DNA from: Niabella sp.
GTDB lineage: Bacteria > Bacteroidota > Bacteroidia > Chitinophagales > Chitinophagaceae
Direction: 5' to 3'
Length of the DNA stretch: 64,000 bases
Assembly (NCBI RefSeq): GCF_030150205.1
Contig: NZ_JASLGT010000008.1
Span: 248,001-312,000, forward strand
In this document: positions 1 to 8,868 of the stretch, in pieces
Numbering within the stretch: position 1 is the first letter of the stretch
Layout: every line of letters begins with the position of its first letter
Program-made: the position numbers and the translations under genes
Notes under the pieces: generated by a model
Database searches by the model: none
Told to the model about the DNA's origin: nothing
What the model saw: only the letters and a program-made list of their open reading frames with translations

Positions 1-1
1 C

Positions 2-547
2 CATCTGCTCGACAGCTTGCTGAAGGCATACCAGCTAACACCCGAAGCATTGAATTATATGTCGCCCTTTGGCATTACTTCCGTACTCACCCTTAAAACC
101 TTCAACTGCTCCGATCCTTCAGCGGTAAAAATGATGGAAAAGGAGCTCTACAACCTGGCGCAGGACGATTCGTTACAAATCGACCACCTGGAATCCGTAG
201 CCTTCCAGATACAAATGATCCGGTCGATGAATACGATTGAAGAACTGATGAATACCCTGAAGGGAATGAAAGAAGCACCGCATTTTATGAAGGACCTGGT
301 GCAGGTATATAAAACAGAAGACCTGCCGCGCCTGACCAGCCTGATGAATGACCCGGCGTTTATGAGCACGGCCCAGCAGACCCGTTTGCTTAAGGAGCGC
401 AATGATAACTGGATACAGCTGCTGCCGGGAAAAATGAAAAAAGCGCCTACGCTGTTTGCAGTAGGTGCCGGACATTTGGGAGGTAATAACGGAATGATCC
501 AGCTTTTAAAACGCAGGGGCTATACGGTTACCCCTGTTTTTCAATAA
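2..547 (+). CDS. TraB/GumN family protein, C-terminal part (cut by window edge)
   Basis: The reading frame is open from the first bases of the window, so the true start lies upstream; an internal TTG at 17 is not a start. The C-terminus VGAGHLGGNNGMIQLLKRRG followed by YTVTPVFQ is the conserved end of the TraB/GumN (PrgY) family, in which the GxGHL motif is one of the signature residues. Family members in Bacteroidota are usually about 290 aa, secreted or lipoproteins, and have no established biochemical activity (a metalloprotease-like role has been proposed). Only the last 181 codons are seen here, so signal peptide and first GxxH motif cannot be checked. Confidence 0.8.
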   Translation, partial: HLLDSLLKAYQLTPEALNYMSPFGITSVLTLKTFNCSDPSAVKMMEKELYNLAQDDSLQIDHLESVAFQIQMIRSMNTIEELMNTLKGMKEAPHFMKDLVQVYKTEDLPRLTSLMNDPAFMSTAQQTRLLKERNDNWIQLLPGKMKKAPTLFAVGAGHLGGNNGMIQLLKRRGYTVTPVFQ

Positions 548-587
548 ACCACCCGGATGTCCGTTCCTCCATTCATCCCAAAGCGGA

Positions 588-595
588 TATCTTTG
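588..595 (+). promoter_or_regulatory. Candidate -7 box TATCTTTG
   Basis: TATCTTTG matches the Bacteroidota -7 consensus TAnnTTTG exactly and sits 85 bases before the DinB-like gene at 681. There is no TTG at the usual 19-20 base distance upstream, so the promoter is only half supported. Confidence 0.35.
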
Positions 596-680
596 TATTT
601 TGGAACCATGGTCATACCAGCGTTATAGCAGACCGGCTCCAAAGAAGCATCAAACAGGTTGATCACAAAACTGAAAATTT

Positions 681-1160
681 ATGACCCAGGCAGCGCAACT
701 TGCAAAACGATTTCGGGAAGTACATCTTAATGGGGATTGGGTAGCCGCAACCAACCTCAAAGCAGCGCTATCCGGTTTGAGCTGGAACGAAGCAAATGAG
801 AAGGTAGGCACACTCAACACCATTGGAGCCCTGGCTTTTCATATCAATTATTATATTTCCGGGATCTTAAACGTATTCAAAGGCGGATCGCTCGATATTC
901 ATGACCGGTATAGCTTTGATGCGCCTCCCATCCGGTCGCAGGAAGACTGGGAGCAACTGTTAAACAAACTATGGACCGACGCTGAAGACTTTGCACAATA
1001 TGTACAGCAAATGACGGATGCGCAGCTTGAAGCGCCCTTCACAGATGCCAGATACGGCAGCTACCAGCGCAATATTGATGCGATGATCGAGCATGTGTAT
1101 TACCATCTTGGACAAATCGTGCTGCTCCGGAAACTGGTACAGCCAACAGTTACCGGTTAA
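681..1160 (+). CDS. DinB-like (DUF1572-type) putative metal-dependent protein
   Basis: This 159-aa protein has the features of the DinB/YfiT four-helix-bundle superfamily: a His in helix 2 (LAFHINYY, about residue 54) and the paired C-terminal helix IEHVYYHLGQI with HxxxH-like spacing (about residues 138-145), which together form the putative metal site. Members are presumed thiol-dependent transferases or hydrolases, but substrates are mostly unknown. It starts at an ATG shortly after a TATCTTTG box and is followed 15 bases later by a small membrane-protein gene on the same strand, suggesting co-transcription. The exact role cannot be told from sequence. Confidence 0.75.
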   Translation: MTQAAQLAKRFREVHLNGDWVAATNLKAALSGLSWNEANEKVGTLNTIGALAFHINYYISGILNVFKGGSLDIHDRYSFDAPPIRSQEDWEQLLNKLWTDAEDFAQYVQQMTDAQLEAPFTDARYGSYQRNIDAMIEHVYYHLGQIVLLRKLVQPTVTG

Positions 1161-1175
1161 AAATCACAGATCCAG

Positions 1176-1643
1176 ATGAAAAGAAACTATGCTGTCCTTG
1201 CTGCCCTCCTCTTGCTCATTGCGGTACTATCGGGCATTTTAAGCTCCGGTATTTCACTGGTAGGCCGTGTGGGCGTAAATACATTTTATAAGAACTATCG
1301 CTTTTTTAAAATATGGTGGCAGGCGGCGCTTGTATGCCTGTTGGTACTGATCCTGGTAACGTTTTTATTGTATGCCATTGATAAAAAATTCAAAGGCGGC
1401 AAACGGGTCATCCTCTTAACCGGCTTTCTTTTTGCATTCCTGGGCGGGCTCTATATCACTTATTCCGATTTCCGCAATTCGCTTTCACATCGCTGGCTTG
1501 GAGAACGGTTTCACCTGGGTATTTATTTATACTGGATCGGGTTCTGCATCAGTGACCTGTTCTTCCTGCTTGGCCCCAAAAAGCATTTACCCGGAATCAT
1601 AAGCCCTCCTGAAGACGCGGCTGATGCCACCTCGCCACAATAG
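1176..1643 (+). CDS. Small polytopic membrane protein, unknown function
   Basis: The 155-aa product has three to four hydrophobic segments: about residues 6-28, 48-66 (LVCLLVLILVTFLLYAI region), 77-95 and 114-132. Basic stretches (KKFKGGKR) lie between them. The tail after residue 135 is hydrophilic and Pro/Ala/Asp rich. I do not recognise a family. The ATG follows the DinB-like gene by 15 bases, so the two probably share a transcript. It faces the end of the large outer-membrane protein gene on the other strand (36 bases apart). Confidence 0.65.
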   Translation: MKRNYAVLAALLLLIAVLSGILSSGISLVGRVGVNTFYKNYRFFKIWWQAALVCLLVLILVTFLLYAIDKKFKGGKRVILLTGFLFAFLGGLYITYSDFRNSLSHRWLGERFHLGIYLYWIGFCISDLFFLLGPKKHLPGIISPPEDAADATSPQ

Positions 1644-1678
1644 GCCCGGTGACGCATTTGCGTCCATACCTGAGCACA

Positions 1679-4600
1679 TTAAAAAATGGCGGTCAGCGAA
1701 GCCTTTCCCGTATGCACCGTCCGGGTTGTTCCCGGTTTGCGTCCGTCATACTGAAAATTCAGCTCCAGGTTACTCATCAGCCGTTTGGTAAGCATAATAT
1801 TCCATAAATAGTTTTTTCCCGGCAACAATCCATCCAGCATAATATAACTCACTGTGGTGGTATTGGCCGTAGCCGATGTATAATTCAGCTGGTCCAGTGT
1901 AAAACGCGCCGTCAGGGCAGCGCTTTGCAGGATATTGTATTTTGTTTCAGCAGTAAGCGCATTGGACACGGCCTTTTCTCCGCCATAAACCGGCTTGTTT
2001 TTTCGCACTTCATATTTGTAGCCGGCCATTACCCTAAAGGTTGTTCCGCTGACCAATGAAAGCGAAGGAGCCGCACTATTTTTTGCAATCTCATAATTGC
2101 GGTTGTCAAACTGGGCATTATCCGAATACAGCGCCTGTATACCCTTTCGTCCTTCCAGGTTAAATGTAAGACTGCTTCCGAAAAACTGCCGGTACTTTAA
2201 GGACCACTCCCTGCTTTTACGGCTCTCGTACCCATAGGTCAGCAGTGTTTTCCCGGTATTTTGAAGATTGCTGATATCAATTCCCCAAACCGTGCTGGAC
2301 CGGTTAAAGGAAAGTGTATTCACCAGCACTGAGCTCATTGCAATAAGACTGGTATCATTTAATCCATAACGAAACGGATTGAGCTCCACCAGCCCCGTAG
2401 CCTGCGCTTTCCGGGAAACCTGCAGGGTGCTGGTCCAGTTAAACCGGGCCAGGAATTGCTGAAACCTGCTGGCAGTAGTACCGTTCCACAACAGCTTCGG
2501 GTTTAGCGCCAGGCTATAATTAAAGGTATTATAGTTGGCTTTTATATACTGGTTCGTGGGCGTATTGATCCGGATAAACCGGGCCTGATCAGAGAATGCG
2601 GCTAATTCAAATTCATTGAGCTGCTGTATGCTGTCATGATTCAGATCGATCCAGGTATACTGCCCCGTTCCGGCCGGAACTTCCAGGTAGGCATATTCCC
2701 GTTTTTGTTCCTGGCCGGACCCCGCTTCATACAGGATATTGCCGGTAAGAAACCCTTTAAATTCGTTCATATTGTATTCGATCCGGGAAAGCAATGTGTT
2801 CTCTTCCTGCTGCCGGCTAACGGTGCTGTTCAACACGGTTAATTTCCGCAGTGTTGTATTGAAGTAGAGTTGCCGGTGCAGATTCGCTAACAGTTCTGCT
2901 TTAAAGTTCAGGTTATAGCTGCGATCGCCCTTTACAAAATCCTTGTAAACCGGGTATTGATCTTCCCTTGTAAAAAAACTGATCCCGTAATGATTTTGTT
3001 TTGCTTCATCCGATTTTAGAAAGAACGTATAGGTATCAAATGAAAACGCCGCCGCATTTAACGTATCCGTTGCTTTATTCCGGTTCTCATTCCGCTCCAG
3101 GGTGTAACGGGCACCAATGCTCCAGTTGTCCAACGCCGGTATTTTTTTACTGATATCCAGCGTGGGTCTTAAAAAACTGCCTTTATCCAGCATGCCGCTG
3201 TATTGCGTAAGGGTTACATCGTTGTTAAAGGTCCAGTTATGCCATTGGGTAAATTGCGTCAGCGCGTTCTGAAAACCATTGTAACGGTCGCTGCGGTTGT
3301 AGTTGGTAAACTGGTATTGCAGCCGGTTACCGTTTCCGCTTTGTAATCCTGTAGAGGCCCTGATGATGTGCTCATCCACCCGGGTTGCGACCAGCGACAG
3401 TCCCCAGTCGCGGGTAAACTCCACGCTGCGTAAGCGCTCTACCGGCTGAAACCGGGCCTGTACCATTTCATAATCAAGTGCGGAAACGAGTTGCAGTTTG
3501 TTTTTTTCCCGGAGCGTTGTGGCATTCAACAGGTTTACTTTGGCCGCAAATCCCTTATCGTCTCCATTGTTAAGGTTGGAAAACGTATTTACGTCGTAAC
3601 TGCTGGCAGCTACCTCCGTCTTTAATAAGGTACCCTTCGTTAGTGCATAGTCTACACCTAACGTTAATACCTGTTGTTTTTTGGGTGTTACCAGGGCAAT
3701 CACCGGGGCATAGTTCCCTTGTTTCTGACCGTTCTCCGGCGGCAGATACCGGAATACTTTTCCGTTGGCATTGGTATTATCCGGCACATAATCGCCTCTT
3801 CCAAAGCCCACGTCCATAAAGGACACATTATACCGGGCCGAATCCCGGTTGATGGTATACCGGTAAAACGAATCGACAACCTCAGTTCCCTGCAGGATAT
3901 AATCCCTGGCATAAAGAATTTTTCCGGCAGCAAACGTATCCAGTACGGCAGACGGATACAGCGCATTTTGAATGCTATCCCCGATCTGCGACAGGAACTG
4001 TTTTTGCCGGTTATCCAGCACCTGGTTAATGGATGAATTTTTGGCGTCGCTATTGTTAAAAAATCCAACCCGCAGTTTCACTTTATTATTGAAGTTGAGC
4101 TCCTGCATACCATACACATTTGTATTCAGAAAATTCCGGTCGGCATACTCAAACTCTACCTGTATACGACTGTCTTTTGTGATCATGCGGCGCGGCGTAA
4201 AGCTTACCTCTGCCGTGTTGTAATTGATCACATAATCCTGGTCTTCTCCCCTTTGCAATAGTTCCCCGTCAATAAACACGCGTTCGGTATTGGCCAGCAC
4301 AATAAAGAACAGCTCGTTATTAGCCCCCTGTAATTTATACGGTCCCTGGTTACCCTCCAGGCCCTGGAACACATTGCGTGTAAACTTCCCCTTGGCGATG
4401 GACCCACTGATCAATGTGCCCGAAGTTGTTTTTTTTGAAAGTGCATTGGTTGTTTGAAAAGATAGCCCCTGCAGGCGCTTATAAAAATTGAGAAAATAGC
4501 TGCGGTTTTCCCGGAGGTCCATATCGCCGATATTCAGCTGCCAATGCTTTTTTTTGAACCGGATATACACTTCATCAAATTCATTTAACTGTTGCGTATT

Positions 4601-5173
4601 CCCGTCTGGTTGTATGGGAATATTATTATCCGTAATAGCTGCCTGCAACTCAATACTGTCTGCCAGCATTCCGCTCAGTTGTACATTCAGGTTCGAGTTC
4701 AGCACCAGGCTCTGATTATTGCCAAAGCCCATTTGCCGGCCAAAGCTTCCCTGGGCATTAATATTGCCAAAATTAAACAGTTGACTGCGGCCCCGCGTAT
4801 TGGTTTCTGGCGCTCCAACCGATATGGCAGCATTCATTACAAGGCTGTCGAAATTCATCCGCTGCACTGCGGGGTTCAGCTTTACCGCAAATACCCGGTA
4901 ATGCACTGTTACACCGGCAGCTGCCGGCCTTTGCACCCAATACAGGATGGCGTTCACAAAGTCCACCCGGTAGGCCGTACTGTCGACACCTTCTATCCGG
5001 AAGCTTTCAGGGATGATGCTGACACTGTCGAGCAGTACCTTATCCGCCAGCACAGGGATCTGCTTTGTGCGCAGGTTCGATAAAGGCCGGGAAGATGATA
5101 ATTCCTGACCACTTAACCGACCTGCCATACAAAAAAGAAAGACGAAAAATAGTATGCTTCCCAATAGACGCAA
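1679..5173 (-). CDS. Large outer-membrane beta-barrel protein (SprA-like N-terminal motif)
   Basis: The 1164-aa product begins with a signal peptide (MRLLGSILFFVFLFCMAGRL, cleavage near SGQ). Residues about 130-240 contain a block (GRQMGFGNNQSLVLNSNLNV, then AITDNNIPIQPDGNTQQL and QLNIGDMDLRE) that in my memory resembles the repeated barrel motif of SprA, the giant type IX secretion channel, though this protein is less than half SprA's length. The remainder is rich in alternating aromatic/polar strands, and the end (YDGRKPGTTRTVHTGKASLT, then AIF) has the terminal Phe typical of outer-membrane barrels. A TTG is taken as start because no ATG lies upstream in frame before the signal peptide. 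The function is unknown; it is monocistronic here. Confidence 0.7.
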   Translation of the reverse strand: MRLLGSILFFVFLFCMAGRLSGQELSSSRPLSNLRTKQIPVLADKVLLDSVSIIPESFRIEGVDSTAYRVDFVNAILYWVQRPAAAGVTVHYRVFAVKLNPAVQRMNFDSLVMNAAISVGAPETNTRGRSQLFNFGNINAQGSFGRQMGFGNNQSLVLNSNLNVQLSGMLADSIELQAAITDNNIPIQPDGNTQQLNEFDEVYIRFKKKHWQLNIGDMDLRENRSYFLNFYKRLQGLSFQTTNALSKKTTSGTLISGSIAKGKFTRNVFQGLEGNQGPYKLQGANNELFFIVLANTERVFIDGELLQRGEDQDYVINYNTAEVSFTPRRMITKDSRIQVEFEYADRNFLNTNVYGMQELNFNNKVKLRVGFFNNSDAKNSSINQVLDNRQKQFLSQIGDSIQNALYPSAVLDTFAAGKILYARDYILQGTEVVDSFYRYTINRDSARYNVSFMDVGFGRGDYVPDNTNANGKVFRYLPPENGQKQGNYAPVIALVTPKKQQVLTLGVDYALTKGTLLKTEVAASSYDVNTFSNLNNGDDKGFAAKVNLLNATTLREKNKLQLVSALDYEMVQARFQPVERLRSVEFTRDWGLSLVATRVDEHIIRASTGLQSGNGNRLQYQFTNYNRSDRYNGFQNALTQFTQWHNWTFNNDVTLTQYSGMLDKGSFLRPTLDISKKIPALDNWSIGARYTLERNENRNKATDTLNAAAFSFDTYTFFLKSDEAKQNHYGISFFTREDQYPVYKDFVKGDRSYNLNFKAELLANLHRQLYFNTTLRKLTVLNSTVSRQQEENTLLSRIEYNMNEFKGFLTGNILYEAGSGQEQKREYAYLEVPAGTGQYTWIDLNHDSIQQLNEFELAAFSDQARFIRINTPTNQYIKANYNTFNYSLALNPKLLWNGTTASRFQQFLARFNWTSTLQVSRKAQATGLVELNPFRYGLNDTSLIAMSSVLVNTLSFNRSSTVWGIDISNLQNTGKTLLTYGYESRKSREWSLKYRQFFGSSLTFNLEGRKGIQALYSDNAQFDNRNYEIAKNSAAPSLSLVSGTTFRVMAGYKYEVRKNKPVYGGEKAVSNALTAETKYNILQSAALTARFTLDQLNYTSATANTTTVSYIMLDGLLPGKNYLWNIMLTKRLMSNLELNFQYDGRKPGTTRTVHTGKASLTAIF

Positions 5174-5428
5174 TGCTGGCTGATTTAATTCAGCAAAAAT
5201 CGGTTTTTTCGTTATACAGACCAGATTAAAAGCAAGACGGTCGCATAAATGATGCGGCTATTGACTCCCGGGTCATTGATTTACTTTCACCGGTATAGGC
5301 AAATGGCGAAACGCAAAGAGCCCGGTCTCCCGAATATATGCGCGTGGTCACCCCTTTTTTTTCATAATTTTAATACCCTGACCGGGGAACAGGAGCAAAT
5401 AGTTACGGGCGATTTACAACTACAACAA

Positions 5429-6622
5429 ATGGATATGCGCAATACGATGGCAGCTTCAGAAAAATTATATGGGCTCGATCATTTAAGGGCACTGGCGATC
5501 CTGCTGGTATTTTTATTTCACTGCCTTAGCTTCAAACACCCGGAGTGGATGGACCGGGTAGCCGTAGTTGGGTGGACGGGAGTTGACCTGTTCTTCGTGC
5601 TGAGCGGTTTCCTCATCGCCGGTCAGCTATTTGCGCAGTTAAAAAACACCGGAGGTATTGATGTGCGTGCCTTCTTTATAAAACGATTCTTCAGGATCAT
5701 ACCGCCCTATTTTATAGTAGTGGCCATTTATTTCTGCGTCCCGTTTTTCAGAGAACGGGAGGCGCTGGACCCGCTATGGAAGTTTTTAACGTTTACCCGT
5801 AATTTTGGGTTAGACCTTAAACACCGCGGTACGTTCTCCCATGCCTGGTCACTTTGCATTGAAGAGCAGTTTTATCTTACGCTTCCATTTGTGCTGTTGC
5901 TGATACATAAGCTCAAAAGTCCTGTTACCTGTAAGGTTTTATTTTTCCTGCTGCTGGTACTTACAGTAGTGTTCCGGTGGCTTTCCTGGAATGTATGGGT
6001 GGTACCCGTCATTGACAAAGATGATTTCTGGCTGCAGTGGTACCGGTATATTTATTATCCAACCTATACAAGGCTGGATGGTTTATTACTGGGTATTGGG
6101 CTGGCGTGGCTCATGCATTACGCACCGTTTGTACAAAAAAGGATCCGGCTGAATGGGAACGCTTTTTTTCTTGCCGGCATCCCGTTTTTAGCCGCGGCTT
6201 ATGTTGTTTGTCAATCGCCGTATTCTTTTCCGGCTACTATCTGGGGATTCCTCCTCATAGCCCTGGGCTTTACGTGTTGGGTAGCGGCAGCGGTTGCCCC
6301 CGGTTCATTTCTTTATAAAAAGCGATTGTTTGTAACAGAGCAGCTGGCAAGCCTGTCCTTTGCCATTTACCTGTCGCATAAAGGCGTTATCCATATTACG
6401 CAGGTGTTGCTTGAAAAAGCCGGCCTGGCAGCCAACAGCAATAGGGCCTTACTGCTTGCTGCCATAAACTGCATCCTGGCCGGGTTGTTGTTCCGCTACC
6501 TGGTAGAACGCCCCTGCCGGCAGCTCCGGGATATCTTGTTAAAACGCCGGCAAGACCTCCATGCTGTTGTTTCCGTTCAGCCTGCCACATCGGCATATCC
6601 GGAGCCGCAGATCCGCCCATAA
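5429..6622 (+). CDS. Acyltransferase 3 family membrane protein (OafA/YrhL type)
   Basis: The sequence YGLDHLRALAILLVFLFHCL is the N-terminal signature of acyltransferase-3 (AT3) proteins, with the conserved His and Arg. It is followed by VDLFFVLSGFLIAG and KRFFRIIPPYF, two further AT3 motifs. About ten membrane helices are predicted by eye. Such enzymes O-acylate sugars of lipopolysaccharide, exopolysaccharide or peptidoglycan at the inner membrane; the acceptor here is unknown. The open frame extends back to 5249, but the extra 60 residues are not hydrophobic and unlike the family, so a start at ATG 5429 (MDMRNTMAASEKLYG) is preferred; 5435 or 5447 are also possible. Confidence 0.85.
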   Translation: MDMRNTMAASEKLYGLDHLRALAILLVFLFHCLSFKHPEWMDRVAVVGWTGVDLFFVLSGFLIAGQLFAQLKNTGGIDVRAFFIKRFFRIIPPYFIVVAIYFCVPFFREREALDPLWKFLTFTRNFGLDLKHRGTFSHAWSLCIEEQFYLTLPFVLLLIHKLKSPVTCKVLFFLLLVLTVVFRWLSWNVWVVPVIDKDDFWLQWYRYIYYPTYTRLDGLLLGIGLAWLMHYAPFVQKRIRLNGNAFFLAGIPFLAAAYVVCQSPYSFPATIWGFLLIALGFTCWVAAAVAPGSFLYKKRLFVTEQLASLSFAIYLSHKGVIHITQVLLEKAGLAANSNRALLLAAINCILAGLLFRYLVERPCRQLRDILLKRRQDLHAVVSVQPATSAYPEPQIRP

Positions 6623-6722
6623 AAGCGTCTTTTCCCTTTTATAACCGGAACGGAGGCAGCCCTGTTATTCAAGCACAGAAATTGCAGGAACTTTATCTTT
6701 AGAAATATGTTAATACAAGACT

Positions 6723-7445
6723 ATGAGTACAAATAAAATGCAGGTTGAAATCTGGAGCGATGTTATGTGTCCCTTTTGCTATATCGGCAAGCGGCATTTT
6801 GAAACGGCATTGGAAACGTTTTCAGACCAACAACAAATAGAGATTACCTGGAAAAGTTTCCAGCTGGATCCTACCCTTCCCGAAAAGGAAGAAATTGATC
6901 ATGAACAATACCTTATCGAGCGCAAGGGATTGCCCAAGGACCAGGTTAAATCGCTGCTGGATCATGTAACGCAATCCGCAAAACAGGCCGGACTGGATTA
7001 TCATTTTGAAAAAGTGATCACGGTAAATTCGTTCAATGCGCATCGCGTTATTCAGATAGCTAAAACAAAAGGACTGGGCGATGCCGCCGAAGAACGGTTC
7101 TTCAAAGCCTATTTTACGGAAGGCCTTGACATTGCTGATCCGGCAACACTGATCCGCCTGGGAACAGAGATCGGTCTTACAGAAGCGGAAGTAAACGAAG
7201 CCCTCACCAATGAAGCGTATTCCGGAAAAGTAAACCGGGATATTTACGAAGCACAGCAGATCGGGGTTAGAGGAGTTCCTTTTTTTGTATTTAACCGCAA
7301 ATATGCTGTTTCAGGAGCACAGCCGCCGGAAGCATTTACGCAAACCCTGGATAAAGCCTTCGCTGAATGGCGGGAGGAACACCCGGCCCCTTCACTGGAA
7401 GTAACGGAAGGCCCATCCTGCACACCGGATGGTAATTGCAGCTAG
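6723..7445 (+). CDS. DsbA family oxidoreductase, FrnE-like
   Basis: The 240-aa protein begins VEIWSDVMCPFCYIGKRHFE, the FrnE-type thioredoxin-fold start with a CPFC redox pair (residues about 17-20). The helical insert and the cis-proline loop (VRGVPFFVFN, with the KYAVSGAQPPEAF end) complete the DsbA fold. There is no signal peptide, so it is cytoplasmic, as is usual for FrnE/2-hydroxychromene-2-carboxylate-isomerase-like members. It probably catalyses thiol-disulfide exchange or has a role in oxidative stress; the substrate is unknown. The C-terminus carries two further Cys residues (SCTPDGNCS), as in many FrnE proteins. Confidence 0.88.
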   Translation: MSTNKMQVEIWSDVMCPFCYIGKRHFETALETFSDQQQIEITWKSFQLDPTLPEKEEIDHEQYLIERKGLPKDQVKSLLDHVTQSAKQAGLDYHFEKVITVNSFNAHRVIQIAKTKGLGDAAEERFFKAYFTEGLDIADPATLIRLGTEIGLTEAEVNEALTNEAYSGKVNRDIYEAQQIGVRGVPFFVFNRKYAVSGAQPPEAFTQTLDKAFAEWREEHPAPSLEVTEGPSCTPDGNCS

Positions 7446-7578
7446 GATTTTTTATACCGGCCACCGGAAGCGATGGTATTAAAGTATGGATTGTATATGT
7501 GATCCCTTGCCTTTGATAGCATCGCTTTTTTGTGGGCATCCGGTTCCCGGAAACCGGATCAATACACCGTTCTTTTCA

Positions 7579-7611
7579 TAAAAAAAGCCGCTCCTGTTGC
7601 GGAGCAGCTTT
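7579..7611 (-). terminator. Intrinsic terminator after the DUF2795 gene
   Basis: The stem aagccgctcc / ggagcagctt encloses a short tgttgc loop, and on the minus strand it runs into seven T residues. It lies 27 bases past the DUF2795 stop codon. Confidence 0.8.
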
Positions 7612-7637
7612 CAGCATTTTTAACTTCCCGGAGGATA

Positions 7638-7859
7638 TTAGTATTCGTCTTCGTTGAACAGGAAATCTTCCTGGGTGGGATAATCGGGCCAGATGTCTTC
7701 GATGGTCTCATATACATCGCCTTCATCCTCCAGTTCCTGTAAATTTTCAACCACTTCGATGGGCGCTCCACTCCTGATAGCGAAATCAATCAGTTCGTCT
7801 TTGGTGGCTGGCCAAGGGGCATCTTCTAAATAAGAGGCTAACTCAAGTGTCCAAAACAT
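7638..7859 (-). CDS. DUF2795 domain-containing protein
   Basis: The 73-aa acidic protein begins MFWTLELASYLEDAPWPATK and ends IWPDYPTQEDFLFNEDEY. This is a very conserved small protein of Bacteroidota, annotated as DUF2795. The family is predicted to be helical; its function is unknown and it is probably cytoplasmic. The gene stands alone, between a candidate promoter (TACTTTTG at 7927-7934, minus strand) and a strong terminator, so it is a single-gene transcript. The length equals that of family members. Confidence 0.9.
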   Translation of the reverse strand: MFWTLELASYLEDAPWPATKDELIDFAIRSGAPIEVVENLQELEDEGDVYETIEDIWPDYPTQEDFLFNEDEY

Positions 7860-7926
7860 ACTATATTCGGTTTTTTATTATTAACAGGATACCCGAAACA
7901 AGGTTCAGGGTATACTCAAATTTTTG

Positions 7927-7934
7927 CAAAAGTA
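7927..7934 (-). promoter_or_regulatory. Candidate -7 box TACTTTTG for the DUF2795 gene
   Basis: On the minus strand TACTTTTG fits TAnnTTTG. The leader to the ATG is about 65 bases and contains a 6-bp inverted repeat (ATACCC/GGGTAT). No clear TTG is seen at -33. Confidence 0.45.
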
Positions 7935-8119
7935 ACTGTATTCGGTAATTTAAAAAATACTTATTTTTATTTCGATTTCTTATAAACCCGCTGCTTATTT
8001 AACAGTACCAATGGGCTAAAAAACATCCCAATGTCTAGAAAAACGCTTGCGGCCTCCCTGATGGTGTCATCTTCGTTTTATACTTCACGCTCAAACAGGG
8101 CAAGCGCTGGTTACCGGTG

Positions 8120-8150
8120 TTGTGCAAGCTGGTTACAATGACTATATTTA
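8120..8150 (+). promoter_or_regulatory. Candidate promoter TTG-N20-TATATTTA
   Basis: A TTG at 8120-8122 is followed after 20 bases by TATATTTA (one mismatch to TAnnTTTG). The start codon of the lolD-like gene is 18 bases further on, giving a leader of about 12 bases. Confidence 0.45.
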
Positions 8151-8168
8151 CAGTCATATATCAACACA

Positions 8169-8819
8169 ATGATTTCGGGGAAAAATATACACAAGGCCTA
8201 TGGCACGGTTCAGGTTCTGAAGGGGGTAGACATTGAAATTGCTAAAGGAGAAGTGGTATCCATTGTTGGCCCCTCCGGCAGCGGGAAAAGTACGTTGTTG
8301 CATATACTGGGCACACTGGATAAGCCAGACACGGGTGCTGTGGTGATGAACCAAACGGCTATCAGTGCGATCAGCGGAAAACAACTGGCGGCCTTCCGGA
8401 ACAAGAATATCGGCTTTGTATTTCAGTTCCATCATTTACTGCCTGAATTTTCCGCACTCGAAAATGTTTGTATCCCTGCCTGGTTAAGCGGAGGCCGCAA
8501 AAAAGAAGTAGCAGAAAATGCGCGGCAGTTGCTGGCCATACTGGGCGTAGACCACCGGCTGGAAAATAAGCCCAATGAGCTCAGTGGCGGGGAACAACAG
8601 CGTGTGGCGGTTGCCCGCGCGCTCATCAACCGGCCTGAGATCATCTTTGCAGATGAACCTACGGGAAATTTAGACACTACAAATGCACGGGAACTGCACC
8701 GCCTGTTTTTTGACCTTCGGGAGCGGTTTCAGCAAACCTTTTTGATCGTAACGCACAACGAGGAACTGGCGCAGCTAAGTGACCGGGCGCTGCATATGAA
8801 GGACGGGCTTATTGTATAA
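8169..8819 (+). CDS. lolD: ABC transporter ATP-binding protein, LolD-like
   Basis: The 216-aa ATPase has Walker A GPSGSGKST (about residues 35-43), the signature LSGGEQQR, Walker B IIFADEPTGNLD and the switch His in LIVTHNEEL. The FQFHHLLPEFSALENV stretch is characteristic of LolD, the ATPase of the lipoprotein-releasing LolCDE complex at the inner membrane. No LolC/LolE permease is found next to it, so the partner is encoded elsewhere; a MacB/FtsE-like role cannot be excluded. It is preceded by a promoter-like sequence and followed by a hairpin. Confidence 0.82.
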   Translation: MISGKNIHKAYGTVQVLKGVDIEIAKGEVVSIVGPSGSGKSTLLHILGTLDKPDTGAVVMNQTAISAISGKQLAAFRNKNIGFVFQFHHLLPEFSALENVCIPAWLSGGRKKEVAENARQLLAILGVDHRLENKPNELSGGEQQRVAVARALINRPEIIFADEPTGNLDTTNARELHRLFFDLRERFQQTFLIVTHNEELAQLSDRALHMKDGLIV

Positions 8820-8843
8820 AAAAAAACGGCTTTGAGGGCCGTC
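8817..8843 (-). terminator. Small hairpin terminator between convergent genes
   Basis: ACGGC/GCCGT form a short stem. On the minus strand it is followed by a run of nine to ten T residues, which suits termination of the lipoprotein gene at 8869. On the plus strand the T stretch is poor. Confidence 0.55.
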
Positions 8844-8868
8844 TTCTCTGGTGTTCAGCTAAGTAATG

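Larger units (their letters stand above)
7860..8168. other. Divergent intergenic region
   Basis: These 309 bases separate the DUF2795 gene from the lolD-like gene. Apart from the two promoter candidates listed separately I see no gene. A 36-codon open frame at 8032-8142 has no recognisable character. Confidence 0.5.

Noticed and set aside
4592..5083. 163-codon plus-strand frame over the start of the barrel protein gene
   Set aside because: It is antisense to the signal peptide and N-terminal domain, with low-complexity and His/Tyr-rich composition and no homology that I recognise.
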